Below, one piece after another: positions 40,888-51,077 of a DNA stretch of 64,000 nucleotides; within the stretch, counting starts at the first letter, position 1, and each line of letters begins with the position of its first letter. Origin of the DNA: Leucocoprinus leucothites (lineage: Eukaryota > Basidiomycota > Agaricomycetes > Agaricales > Agaricaceae); the NCBI GenBank assembly GCA_013368445.1, contig JAACJO010000013.1, positions 1,178,001 through 1,242,000 of the forward strand, given 5' to 3'. The notes under the pieces were generated by a model. The model did not search any database. It saw only the letters and a program-made list of their open reading frames with translations, and was not told where the DNA came from. Both the position numbers and the translations under genes were made by a program.

Positions 40888-43800
40888 TCTGGTAAGAACA
40901 AACCCATCTCTTCTGTTCGTATCTATTCGCAAAACGTGGGACACTCTTACACCCTAGTTGATACCATACTTGAGTCCAAAAAGTTGGATTTCGAAGTCAT
41001 CTTTCTACAGGAACCCCCATGGAACCACATTCGGAAAGCACCTTCTACGACTAACCCTGAAGGGGATGATGTCATTGGTGCCCCTATTCACCCGGAATGG
41101 CTGTGTATGGTCCGCCCTACCAAGCCTAACGATCCCCGACCCCGTACTCTGACTTATGTTCACAGACGCTTACTTCGCATGAGGCCCATTCTTCGTCAAG
41201 AGTGGGTTAACCACCGCGATATACAAATCTTGGGCTTATTCAACCAGGGTAACTATATCCATCTACTTAACATATACTTGGACTCGTCTTCGTCAGCGAT
41301 CAATTTCCTTTCAACGAACTTCATCAACATCCCTAACGTTATATATATGGGAGGGGACTTCAATTGTCGATCTCCAGAATGGGACCCTTCAGCCACTTAC
41401 GTCCCTATGTCGGCTATAACTCTATCGGAGTTGGCGGATAGCTTCAATCTTACAAGGTCCTCACCGACTTCATTATCTCCTACTCATTTCTCTTCTATTG
41501 AAAGTCATGACGATTCGGTTATCGATCTTATTTTTTGTGCTAACAATTCCACCTCCCACATCATCGATGTCAATTCGAGACTCCCATCGGATCATGCACC
41601 CTTGATTATGGATCTTCCAATCCGCCCAGACTATATTAATTATAAAAAATGAGTACTACCGAAAGATAGCAATGAGGAGACGGCTTTCATTTCCCAAGTC
41701 TCTGAGCATCTAGCGGCCCTTGACTGTTCGGACATTCGATCCACTTCCTGTCTGAACGATATTTCTAACTCCATTTCTCGAATCTTTCATGAATCTTGGA
41801 ATATGAACTCTAAAACTGTATGGATTACTAACCGGTCAAAGGAATGGTGGAACCCCCACTGTTCTGAGACTCTTCTCACTTACAGAAGAACAAAAGATCG
41901 TAAGGACTGGCGAGCATTCAGAGCGGCTACCAGAGCCGCCAAACGCTCCTTCTTCGATGCGCGCATCCATGAAATCGCATCGACTAACAAACGACCCTGG
42001 GACCTCATGGATTGGGTAAAACAGCGAAAGCTTCCCGCCGTTGAAGGAATCCACCATCAAGGACGACCTTGTAATGACCTTCCAGACCTATGGAACGCAC
42101 TCCATTCTTCGTACAACTCAGCATCCGGTCGTCCGGTAAGCTCTAATATTCTAAATGAAATGAAATATCTTCCCCCCCGTTCCTGGAAAAATTTTTCCGT
42201 CCTCGAACTCACCGAATCCCTCCTGTCATGCGCTAATTCTTCAGCACCCGGACCGGATCACGTCTCCTGGAAACACCTAAAGTCCATCGTCGCCCACAAT
42301 GAATGCCTCAAAAACATTCTACTCATTGCTAATGCGTGCGTACGTCTCTCTCATTGGCCGAGTCACTTCAAGGACTCGGTTTCTATCATCATTCCCAAGC
42401 CGAATAAACCGGCATATGATACACCTAAAGCGTTTCGCCCCATTGTTCTACTAAACACTTTAGGTAAATTAATCGAGAAGATGATTGCTCGCCGCATGCA
42501 GTTTGAAGCGGTATCCCTAGATGTTCTACACCCCAACCAAATGGGCGGAGTTATCCAACGATCCACTGAGGATGCAGGAGTATTCCTCACTCACATCATT
42601 CGGACTGGATGGGCTAAAGGTATGGTTACTAGTGTCTGTGCTTTTGACATCGCCCAATTTTTCCCATCCCTAAACCACGAAATCCTCACTAACATCCTAC
42701 AACGACAGGGGTTCGCCCCAGAACTAGTCAATTTCTTTTCACACTATCTCATAGGTCGATCCACTCAGTTCATGTGGAACACTTTTCTATCTGATGCCCA
42801 TGATGCGGATGTTGGCGTTGGGCAAGGCTCCGCTTTATCACCCATTCTATCCACGCTCTATTTAGCGCCCCTCATGTTCATGTTCGACCAACGCGCTCGC
42901 TTACAGTCTATCCCCTCTTCCCTTTTATCATTTGTTGATGACGGGCTTTGTATATCACAAGCGAAGAATTATACTGACACTATTTCTTCCCTCAAATCAG
43001 CTTATTCCATCATTAACTCCATTTGCACTGATCTCGGACTTGTCGTCGAACACGATAAATCTGAGGTCTTTCACTTCTCCCGACGTCATAACGACCTAAA
43101 CCCCCCCCTTGATCTATCCGATGTCGGCGGCCCTATACTCTATCCCAAACGTTTCTGGCGATACTTGGGTTTTTATTTCGACCGCCGACTTTTGTTTCAG
43201 GAACACGTTCGGTATTATTCTACCAAAGCATTATCCACAGTGAAAGCTATGAAAATGCTTGGCAATTCCACCCGAGGCCTCCTCCCTCTACAAAAATGTC
43301 TACTCTATAGATCGTGCGTTGTCCCTGTGGCTACGTATGGTTTCCGACTCTGGTACTTTGAAGGCGCTCGTAACAAGGCACTTCTCAAGTCTCTATCAGC
43401 CATGCAAAGACGTGCGGCTCTTTGGATCACAGGTGCCTTCCGTACTTCCCCATCAGGCAGTGCCAAAAGCATTGCGGGACTTATTCCAATTCACCTCCAT
43501 CTTCGTAAATTAGCTATTCGCTCGTCGTATCGAGTCTCTACTTTACCCTCTAATCATGCATTACGGTCTCTTTTATCTAAGGATTTTTCTCTTAACTCCT
43601 CCCCTCATCCCCAATCGCTTCGCCTTCTCACCCCGGCCAAAAAAGCTAAAGTCAAAGGCCCTCTTATTGATGTAGATAGTTCTCTTTCTCACCTTTCTGA
43701 ATCCTTCTCTCCATTCGCTCCCGAATCAAAGCCTGGATCTCGTCTTATGGACATCTTTCCTGATTCTATTCACTTTCACCCCTGCAATCGCTCGGATAAA

Positions 43801-44838
43801 CACAAAATGTATAAACATGTATCATCTCTCGATTCAACTTTTTCCTCTTCTTCTTCCGATCAAAATTGTATTTCAGTTGTTACTGATGCCTCTGTTCCCC
43901 TCGTAGGTTCCCTTCAGGCGGTTTCGGCGGCACACTTATATCGCGGCAGACGACAAGTGTCCCATGCAAAACAAGCTAGCGGTCGAGCATCATCTACTGA
44001 TGCCGAACTTTATTCCATTCGTATTGGCATTGCCAAAGCCATTTCTCTCCAGTGTGACCACATTATCCTCATCACCGATTGCCTCCCAGCAGCCAAACTG
44101 GCAGTCGACCCCTCTATACATTCGAGTCAATCACATTCTATCCAAGTCTGCCGACTCCTTTCTGACTGGCTCACGGCTAAACCCTCCCGATCTATTGACT
44201 TCTGGGACGTCCCTTCCAAATGGCATTGGAAGCCCCATCTTAAAGTTCACAAAGACGTCACCTCCACACGCATACATGCCCCCCCTCGAGTAGGCGCCAC
44301 TCTCGATTTCCTGCGACGCAAAATCACCAATGACTGCCAGAAGTCCTGGGAGTCAACTTTCTGGAAGAAGAAGTACCGCGGCAGCAGTTTCCTTCTTTCA
44401 AAAAAGAATCGCAAGTTCCTCACCCCTACCTACGTAAAGGGGGGCACCTGGCTTCCCTTAGTCAATGAATCACCATCCTTATGTGCGCATGTGTCTCGCG
44501 CCATCCTCAATCACGCTCCTATTGGAGCTTATCACGAGAGGTTCTTCCCCCTCGAGCCCAAATCCTGTCGTTGTGGCCATCGTCTGGAAACACGACATCA
44601 CATCCTGTGCTACTGCCCCCTATATCCTTTCTGCACTCAATGGGTACAATGCGCTTTTCCTCAGTACGAGTTCCTCGTCGAGTTCTTGAAGAAGAACCCG
44701 ACCACTTTTGCTTTTACCAATCACGACACGCGTTCACTGCCGCCCCAAGCTCCTGTGCCCGCCGAACCAAATGAAGGTGAACTATATTCTTTCATCTCTT
44801 CTCTTTTCTTTTCCTTTGAGACCGATCTCTGTGTATGA
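40885..44838 (+). pseudogene. LINE-A ORF2p: APE endonuclease, RT, RNase H; one internal TGA
   Basis: 1,317 codons. Residues 1-250 are an APE-type endonuclease (IYSQNVGHSYTLVD, FLQEPPWNH with Glu, MGGDFNCRSPEW, LPSDHAPLIM). The RT (~500-760) has SIIIPKPNKPAYDTPKAFRP, CAFDIAQFFPSLNH, GVGQGSALSPIL and SFVDDGLCIS. RNase H (~995-1100) has SVVTDASVPLVG, STDAELYSIRIG and ITDCLPAAKLAVD. A C-terminal Cys/His box (CRCGHRLETRHHILCYCP) is near 1,227. Codon 256 is TGA (41,650) between endonuclease and RT; other copies have TGG or CAC there. Apart from it the frame is open, so a close relative may well be active. Confidence 0.92.
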
Positions 44839-44979
44839 CACCTCGTTCTATAGTCTCCTTCGAGTCTTATCTATGTTGCTGGACTAATCGTGTATAGTCT
44901 CTGTCTTAAGCGGTCTCTGACCGCTTCGTGTACCCCAGCTTGCTGTAGTGTACCGTCTGTTTGTAATATTTAGTTGAAA

Positions 44980-45001
44980 GCGGACTGCGATCGAGCACCG
45001 C
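44980..45001 (+). other. LINE-A 3' terminal hairpin
   Basis: GCGGACTGCGATCGAGCACCGC can fold as GCGG/CCGC with an AC bulge, then TGC/GCA, and a six-base loop. It is followed by TATATAAATTCATTGATT and poly(A). The matching hairpins of N1-b (37,478-37,501), N2-b (37,926-37,949) and N3-c (61,967-61,991, minus strand) keep GGACTGC and GCAC. It is a candidate recognition site for ORF2p. Confidence 0.6.
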
Positions 45002-45040
45002 TATATAAATTCATTGATTTAAAAAAAAAAAAAAAAAAAA

Positions 45041-45276
45041 AGTCCCTCATCAACAGGGTGGAGGAGAGCATGAAGCAAATCCAAAATCTTTGCCCTGATG
45101 ACTTTGACCTCAAAGGCCTGGATGAGGAGCTCGCTTCTATGGCTCTAATCCAAGCCCTGCCCACTGAAGAGTACTCCTCTTTCATTTCCTCTCTCCTCCT
45201 CAAGGACAAACTTGACAAGGCTGCTGTGCATCAGGCCTTTGTCACTGAGGACACCCAATGTCGCAGGAGGGCCATA
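45041..45276 (+). pseudogene. Copia-E gag, last piece
   Basis: Gag resumes after L-8 (SLINRVEESMKQIQNLCPDD, DLKGLDEELASMALIQALPT, LLKDKLDKAAVHQAFVTEDT). It is open to 45,276, where the Tc1 element is inserted at TA (45,275-45,276). The rest of Copia-E is not found beyond the Tc1 element. Confidence 0.92.
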
Positions 45277-45486
45277 CAGTGGCTCAAAAAACTGTCCCAA
45301 TGTTTTCGCATTTTGGACATATTTGCTAATACCAGGGCAGATATATGGCCTAGCATCCTGAAAATATTCACACAGGTACCTTGACATATTGGGCGCATAT
45401 ATTCCCATGATCACATGACCTTGTCCATCAATGAATTAATAATGAATTATCGAAAATATCTACTCATTGGGACAGTTTTTTGACCC
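45277..45486 (+). repeat. Left terminal inverted repeat of the Tc1 element
   Basis: It begins CAGTGGCTCAAAAAACTGTC. The 19-mer TCAAAAAACTGTCCCAATG at the outer end (45,284-45,302) reappears inverted at the inner end (45,465-45,483), so each long repeat is itself bounded by an inverted pair. These are probable transposase-binding sites. Confidence 0.92.
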
Positions 45487-45587
45487 CCTGTCAGCCTCCC
45501 AGTATCTACCTTGTAACATGCCAGGGGAGCATCAGGGCAGGCGTGGGAGTAATAAACAAGATCATGTGACCTTGGTTGACATGTTGA

Positions 45588-46643
45588 GATGGCTACAACT
45601 GTCTTTCTTCCTGCCACTACATCATAAAAGCTATCTCCTCTACCCAATACTCCCAAGTCACTTCTCTTCTCAAAGATGGCTATTCCTTGTGCCAGATTGA
45701 ACATAAAACTGGTCTAGGAAAGTCTACTGTTGGGAGGATCAAGAAAGAAGTTGATGGGGACAAGGAAAACAACAAGGGAGGACGTCCTTCCAAGCTTTCT
45801 CCTCGTGATAAAAAAGCAATAATTCACCAAATAACCTCTGGAAAGCTAGACAATGCTGTCCAGGCTACAACTTTCATTAACTCTACTCTGTCTGACCCTG
45901 TCACACCCCAAACTGTCAGAAATACCCTTCAGGATAATGGATTTTGCTCTGTAACCAAGATCAAACGACCTCTACTCAAAAAGCGACATCGTGAGGAACG
46001 CCTTGACTTTGCACATGAACATAGGAATTGGACAGTGGAGGACTGGAAGAGGGTGTTGTGGACAGATGAAACAAAGATCAACAGGATTGGGTCAGATGGA
46101 AAGGTGTATACCTGGAAGGAGAGGGGGGAACCACTGTCAGATAGGACCACTCTCCCTACTGTCAAACATGGAGGAGGTGGTAACATGATGGTGTGGGGGT
46201 GTATGGGGTGGAATGGGGTAGGAAAGCTGATAGAGGTTCAAGGGAATATGGATGCAGTGCAATACTGCGAGATTTTGGACAATGGGGTGGTGGAAAGCTT
46301 TGAAAAGTTGGAGATGGAGGAGGAGGAGAGGATATTCCAGCAGGATAATGACCCAAAACACACCTCAAAACTGGGACAACAATGGTTTGTGGACAACAAC
46401 ATTCAAGTTCTACCATGGCCTGCACAATCCCCTGACCTAAATCCCATTGAACACCTCTGGACCTACCTGAAGGACCAGCTGAAGGCATATGAAAGACCAC
46501 CCAAGGGAGTATTTGAATTGTGGGAGAGGCTAGTAGAGGAGTGGAATAAGATTCCAGCAGAAAGGTGCCAAAGGCTGATAGAAAGCATGCCCAGAAGGAT
46601 TGAGGCAGTTATCAGGGCAAGAGGAGGTCATACAAAGTATTGA
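45588..46643 (+). CDS. Tc1-family transposase (DD34E)
   Basis: The frame is open from 45,588 to TGA at 46,641. The N-terminal part holds a paired-like helix-turn-helix (YSQVTSLLKDGYSLCQIEHK, TGLGKSTVGRIKKE) and a second one (GRPSKLSPRDKKAIIHQITS), which bind the inverted repeats. The catalytic residues are Asp in VLWTDETKI, Asp in IFQQDNDPKHTS and Glu in SPDLNPIEHLW, with exactly 34 residues between the last two. No ATG lies in this frame before the first helix-turn-helix. An ATG at 45,589 is in another frame and would need a 2-nt shift or a tiny intron, so the start is unsolved and this copy may be non-functional. Confidence 0.9.
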   Translation, partial: DGYNCLSSCHYIIKAISSTQYSQVTSLLKDGYSLCQIEHKTGLGKSTVGRIKKEVDGDKENNKGGRPSKLSPRDKKAIIHQITSGKLDNAVQATTFINSTLSDPVTPQTVRNTLQDNGFCSVTKIKRPLLKKRHREERLDFAHEHRNWTVEDWKRVLWTDETKINRIGSDGKVYTWKERGEPLSDRTTLPTVKHGGGGNMMVWGCMGWNGVGKLIEVQGNMDAVQYCEILDNGVVESFEKLEMEEEERIFQQDNDPKHTSKLGQQWFVDNNIQVLPWPAQSPDLNPIEHLWTYLKDQLKAYERPPKGVFELWERLVEEWNKIPAERCQRLIESMPRRIEAVIRARGGHTKY

Positions 46644-46659
46644 GTAGGTAGATAACAGA

Positions 46660-46869
46660 GGGTCAAAAAACTGTCCCAATGAGTAGATATTTTCGATAAT
46701 TCATTATTAATTCATTGATGGACAAGGTCATGTGATCATGGGAATATATGCGCCCAATATGTCAAGGTACCTGTGTGAATATTTTCAGGATGCTAGGCCA
46801 TATATCTGCCCTGGTATTAGCAAATATGTCCAAAATGCGAAAACATTGGGACAGTTTTTTGAGCCACTG
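46660..46869 (-). repeat. Right terminal inverted repeat of the Tc1 element
   Basis: It is the exact inverted partner of 45,277-45,486 as far as I compared it. The 19-mer pair is at 46,663-46,681 (inner) and 46,844-46,862 (outer). Confidence 0.92.
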
Positions 46870-48319
46870 TATGATACTACTCTACCAAGGCATTATCCAT
46901 GGTGAAAGCTATGGGTATGCTAGGTAATTCTACCTGCAGCCTCCTCCCCCTCCAGAAACAGCTTTTATATAGGTCATGTGTCATCCCAGTGGCAACATAT
47001 GGCTTTCAACTATGGTATTTTGAAGGTGCTCATAACAAGGTGCTTCTCACGTCCCTTTCATCTATGCAAAGATGCGTGGCTGTTTGGATCACAGGCGCCT
47101 TCTGTACATCTCCATCTGGGGGTGCTGAAAGTATAGCTGGTCTTATTCCAATTCATCTTCACCTTCATAAATTAGCTATTCGCTCATCATATTGAGTTTC
47201 TACTTTACCCTCTAATCACGCTTTACATTCTCTCTTGTCTGATTGTTTTTCTTTTAATTCTTCCCCTTATCCCCAATTGCTTCACCTTCTTACTCTGGCC
47301 AAAAAAGCTAAAGTCAAAGGCCCTATTATTGATGTAGATAGTTCTCTCTATCATCTGTCTGACTCTTTCTCACCCTTCACTTCTGAATCCAAGCCTGGAT
47401 CTTGTCTTATGGACATCTATTCTGATTCCATTCATTTTCACCCCTGCAATCACTCGGATAAACATGAAATGTATAAACATGTATCATCTCTTGACTCAGT
47501 CTTCTCTTCTTCCTCTCTGGACCGTAATTGTATTTCTGTTGTCACTGATGCCTCTGTTCCCCTTGTAGGTTCCCTTCAGGCAGTTTCGGCGGCACACTTA
47601 TATCATGGCGGATGACAAGTGTCCCATGCAAAACAGGCAAGCAGCTGGGCTTCCTCCATGGATGCTGAACTCTACTCCATTTGTATTGACATTGCCAAAG
47701 CCATATCCCTCCAATGCAACTATATCATCCTCATCACTGACTGTCTTCCAGCAGCCAAGCTGGCAGTCAATCCTTCCATCCACTCAAGTCAGTCACAGTC
47801 TATTCAAGTTTGCCAACTTCTATCTGACTGGCTCACAGCCAAACCATCATGCTCCATTGACTTCTGGGATATCCCATCCAAGTGGCAGTGGAAACCCCAT
47901 CTCAAAGTCCATAATGACGTCACCTCTACATGCATACACACCCCCTCCCACATGGGTGCCACTCTTGACTTCTTGCGATGAAAAGCCACCAATGATTGCC
48001 AGAAATCCTGGGAATCAACATTTTGGAAGAAGAAGTACCGCGGCAATGGTTTCCTTCTCTCAAAGAAAAATCACAAGTTCCTTATCCCCACTTATGTCAA
48101 GGGGGGCACCTGGCTCCCTATAGCCAACAAATCACCATTGCTATGCACTTGCATGACTTTAGCCATTCTAAACCATGCTCTGATTGGAGCTTATCGTAAA
48201 AGGTTCTTTCCCCTCAAACCCAAATCCTGTCACTGTGGCCACTGCTTGGAAACACGACATTATATTTTGTGCTACTGCCCTCTATACCCCATCCGCACTC
48301 AATGGGTGCAATGTGCTTT

Positions 48320-48322
48320 TTT

Positions 48323-48362
<40 letters not shown>

Positions 48363-50647
48363 AGTGCAACCCCGGAGGGGTCGCCAATTTATAACACAGT
48401 GTGCGATAGCAGTCCGCGCCCAACTACTACAACATGCAGGAAGTACCGCTACCAACTACACATCTACATAGCTAGGTATATATATACGAGTCCGAAGTCC
48501 ACCTAGTACAAATGATATCTTCACACAGTGGTACATAGTTCGAAATGAAAGTATAGTACAATACAAGTCGGGGTGTTCTGATTTACCAGTGGATGGAAAA
48601 TGCATGGCATGGATCTTGATGACCCACCATGCACAGCGCGGGGGCGGACAATGCGACCTGCAGGGAAGAGAACCCTACAGACGCGACCGAGCGGCATCAC
48701 GGTGATGGTTTTCAAGCCAAAGCCAGTCAAACTAGTGTCGCCAGAATGGGCACTTGCGGTCGTCAGCTGCATGCGACTTGGTGCAGTTGACGCACTTGAT
48801 GTGAGGACAGGGATCCTCAGCGGCGGTGGGCAGGATAGGGGGATTGGCCTTTGGACTCCCCTTACAACAGCTCGAGTGGGAGCGGTGGTTCTCAGTACAA
48901 TGAGGACCACCGCAGGCGGCGCATCGTAACGCATGGGCGTGGCACGATGAGGTAGAGTGACCCCAGCGCCAGCAATGCTGACACTGAGGACTGCCTGGAT
49001 GAGCGCGCGCAGCCCGGATCACAGACTGAACACCCTCGAAGTGGAGGTACTTGCCCAGGAGCTTCTTGGCGCTCGCTCCTGATTGAGAGTCCCAGAGGTC
49101 GAACCAGACGGTGGCGGTGTCGGCTCTGGTGGAGTTACGCATGATGCGTACGGAGGAGACATCTGCGAAAATGTCCTTGAAGGCGGACAATCGCATGCGG
49201 TTGGTCACGTGAGTTGGCATGATGCGGACACTGTTCACAAAGTAGGGGACATCGAGGACCTTGAGGTAGGACCTCGACCTGGGGCGGCGCGTCTTGATCG
49301 CGAAGGGGGCGGTGAAGATGGAGGGAATGGAGGACTCAATGACATCACAGTCGGCATCAGAGGGAACAGAGGAGGTGTGCAGCGAAATAGTGCTGTACGC
49401 CTTGGTGATGTTCTCCACATGCAAGGTCGACTTGGCACAGGAGAGGGAGTCGTTGAGAAGGCGCATGGCCTTGTGATGGAGGTAGGTGACCTCATTGGCA
49501 CTGCCGATGAAGTCGAGGAAGAGTTGGCAGCGGGTAGGGCCCACGGTTGTCATGTGCGGCTTCCGAGTGGCGGGAGCGGCGGCTTGGGTGGCCTGATGCA
49601 TAGCGGTGATGCGATCAGGATCGAGATCGGGGTGGGATTGTGCCAACTTAATGAGTGACGCAACCCCGGTGGGGCGGGCTGCCTCGGCAAAGGACTTCTT
49701 GACCGAGGTGGAAGGAGGGGGCGCTTTGGTGGGCGCTCGCTGGGCTTGGCCATCAGACCTAACCCTAGCTTGGGAAGGGCCACTAGCGCGCGCTTTAGTA
49801 GGCGCTTGCTTGGGCGGTAAAGTGGGACGGGCCGGGGCGGGCTGACGATCCAGGGGCGTTTGCTTGGGCGCTTTAGGGGAGCCCATGTTAATGTCACGTG
49901 GTTCCGCTTTGTCAGCGGATCCATGGATCGCCTCATGGGCGACGCGCGTACGTTTAGGGTAGGCCGCCTCAACTCTGGTGGCACAGTCCCGAATGAAATC
50001 TGCAAATGTGTCCCATCTCTGGGCTCGCATTCGCTCATTGGCGAGGGCCGTGTCGCCTTGGCCCTGGTTTAGAACTTCCGCAACCAGTCCAACAAGAGTC
50101 GGGATGATCACGGCGGTGGTGGCCTCTGGAAGAGGGCCTGAGGGAACGCTCCTGATGAAGCGGGAGAAGAAACGGATCCCAGCAAGAGCCCAGGTCTCAG
50201 CAGACTCCTCAGTTGACCTGGAGGAGATGGCAGATGGCGGTGCTGGGGGAGGAAGGTTCTTCACAGGGTAGAACGTCTGTCCGCCGGCAGTGAAGGGTTT
50301 TGGGGACGGCGACGGAATGTCAGCCGAGGGAGCAACCGCCAACTGCGACAGAATGTCAGCGGCAGGCAGGGAAGAGGGACCAGGCGACGAAACGTCAGCC
50401 TGGGGAGGTCCGAAGAACCCGCAAATGTTGCAGGAATCATTGTAGGGGTCGAGATGTTTGTCCTCGGACATCTCGGCGATGTTGAGCTTGTCGGTGGAGG
50501 CCTCGGCGGACTCGGTAGATTGGCGGGGGGGGCCCTTAGATTTAGACTTTCGCTTGCCCATGTAGAATAGGCAGAGATACGATGTAAACTAGACGTCTTA
50601 AAACACACCAACGAATAGATGGTGGTGGTAAGAGGTCAAGGAGAGAT
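48320..50647 (-). mobile_element. N2-c: full-length gag-only retroelement in L-9
   Basis: 2,328 bp on the minus strand. Poly(T) of ~37 bases starts it on the left, then the N2 3' UTR and terminal motif, one gene, and the 5' end (CTCTCCTTGACCTCTTACC on the minus strand) at 50,647. A perfect 15-bp duplication GGTGCAATGTGCTTT flanks it (48,305-48,319 and 50,648-50,662). Confidence 0.95.
48675..50561 (-). pseudogene. N2-c ORF1 (gag-like), one late stop
   Basis: It is open from ATG 50,561 (MGKRKSKSKGPPRQSTES) for 609 codons to a TAG at 48,732-48,734. Relatives have Trp there, so the normal end would be near 48,675, 19 codons later. It has the acidic box, Ala-Asp-Ile/Val repeats, a helical region (ETWALAGIRFFSRFIRSVPS), CQLFLDFIGSANEVTYLH, the RRM-like part and three knuckles (CQHCWRWGHSTSSC, CAACGGPHCTENH, CVNCTKSHAADDRKC). 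The lost tail lies after all known motifs, so the protein may still be functional. Confidence 0.88.
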
Positions 50648-51041
50648 GGTGCAATGTGCTTTCCCTCAGTATGAGTTCCTCATTGAGTTCTTGAAAAAGA
50701 ACCTGGCTGCTTTTGCCTTCACCAATCACGACACACATCCACCGCCACTTCAAGTCCCTGTGCCTGCCGAACCTAATAAAGGTGAACTTTATTCTTTCAT
50801 CTCTTCTTTCCTTTTTTCTTTTGAGTCCAATCTCTGTATATGATACCTTGTTCTATAGTCTCTTTCTCGAGTCTTTTCTATTTTGCTAGACTAACTGTAT
50901 ATAGTCTTTGTCTTAAGCAGTCTTCAACTGCTTTGTGTACCCCAGCTTGCTATAGTGTACCATCTACTTGTATTATTTAGTTGAAAGCAGACTGTGATTG
51001 AGCACCGCTATATAAATTCATTGATGAAAAAAAAAAAAAAA

Positions 51042-51077
51042 TTGCTTAGACAAACACAAAATGTACCAACATGTGTC
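51042..51077 (+). pseudogene. L-10: LINE-A ORF2 scrap
   Basis: 36 bp coding Asp-Lys-His-Lys-Met-Tyr-like sequence, matching about 43,790-43,825 of L-8. It lies between the L-9 poly(A) and the N1-c poly(T) and is the visible host piece for both. Confidence 0.6.

Larger units (their letters stand above)
38047..45040 (+). mobile_element. L-8: full-length autonomous LINE-A (Tad/I-like)
   Basis: This 6,994-bp non-LTR retrotransposon has a 79-bp 5' UTR, ORF1, ORF2, a ~200-bp 3' UTR and poly(A) (45,020-45,040). A perfect 15-bp target duplication AGTCCCTCATCAACA flanks it (38,032-38,046 and 45,041-45,055); the host is Copia-E gag. CpG content is high and the frames are open except for one TGA in ORF2, so it is young. 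The 5' end (CTCTTACCACCATCATC) and the 3' hairpin are shared with the gag-only families. Confidence 0.96.
45277..46869 (+). mobile_element. Tc1/mariner-type DNA transposon
   Basis: 1,593 bp with 210-bp terminal inverted repeats that appear identical, flanked by TA on both sides (45,275-45,276 and 46,870-46,871). It carries one transposase gene. The repeats still hold CpGs, so it is young. The left flank is copia gag, but the right flank is LINE ORF2 and not the other half of copia gag, so the right side was rearranged after insertion. Confidence 0.95.
46872..50843 (+). pseudogene. LINE-A ORF2 C-terminal remnant in L-9
   Basis: It encodes VKAMGMLGNSTCSLLPLQKQ, GLIPIHLHLHKLAIRSSY, the RNase H region (NCISVVTDASVPLVGSLQAV, SSMDAELYSICIDIAKAI, LITDCLPAAKLAVN) and the Cys/His box up to CTQWVQCAF. 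There N2-c is inserted; the last ~60 codons follow at 50,648-50,843. Stops and frameshifts lie at about 47,195, 47,612 and 47,980. The first RNase H Asp region is kept, but the protein is not expressible. Confidence 0.86.
46872..51041 (+). mobile_element. L-9: LINE-A copy, split by N2-c
   Basis: It runs from within the RT thumb region (TACTACTCTACCAAGGC) to the 3' UTR and poly(A) (51,027-51,041). N2-c (48,320-50,647) interrupts it with a 15-bp target duplication. The left end touches the TA of the Tc1 element. It is CpG-poor against L-8. Confidence 0.9.

Noticed and set aside
41650..41652. Reading the ORF2 TGA as recoded (selenocysteine or readthrough)
   Set aside because: No recoding element is visible, other copies have sense codons there, and TGA is the common decay product in this window.
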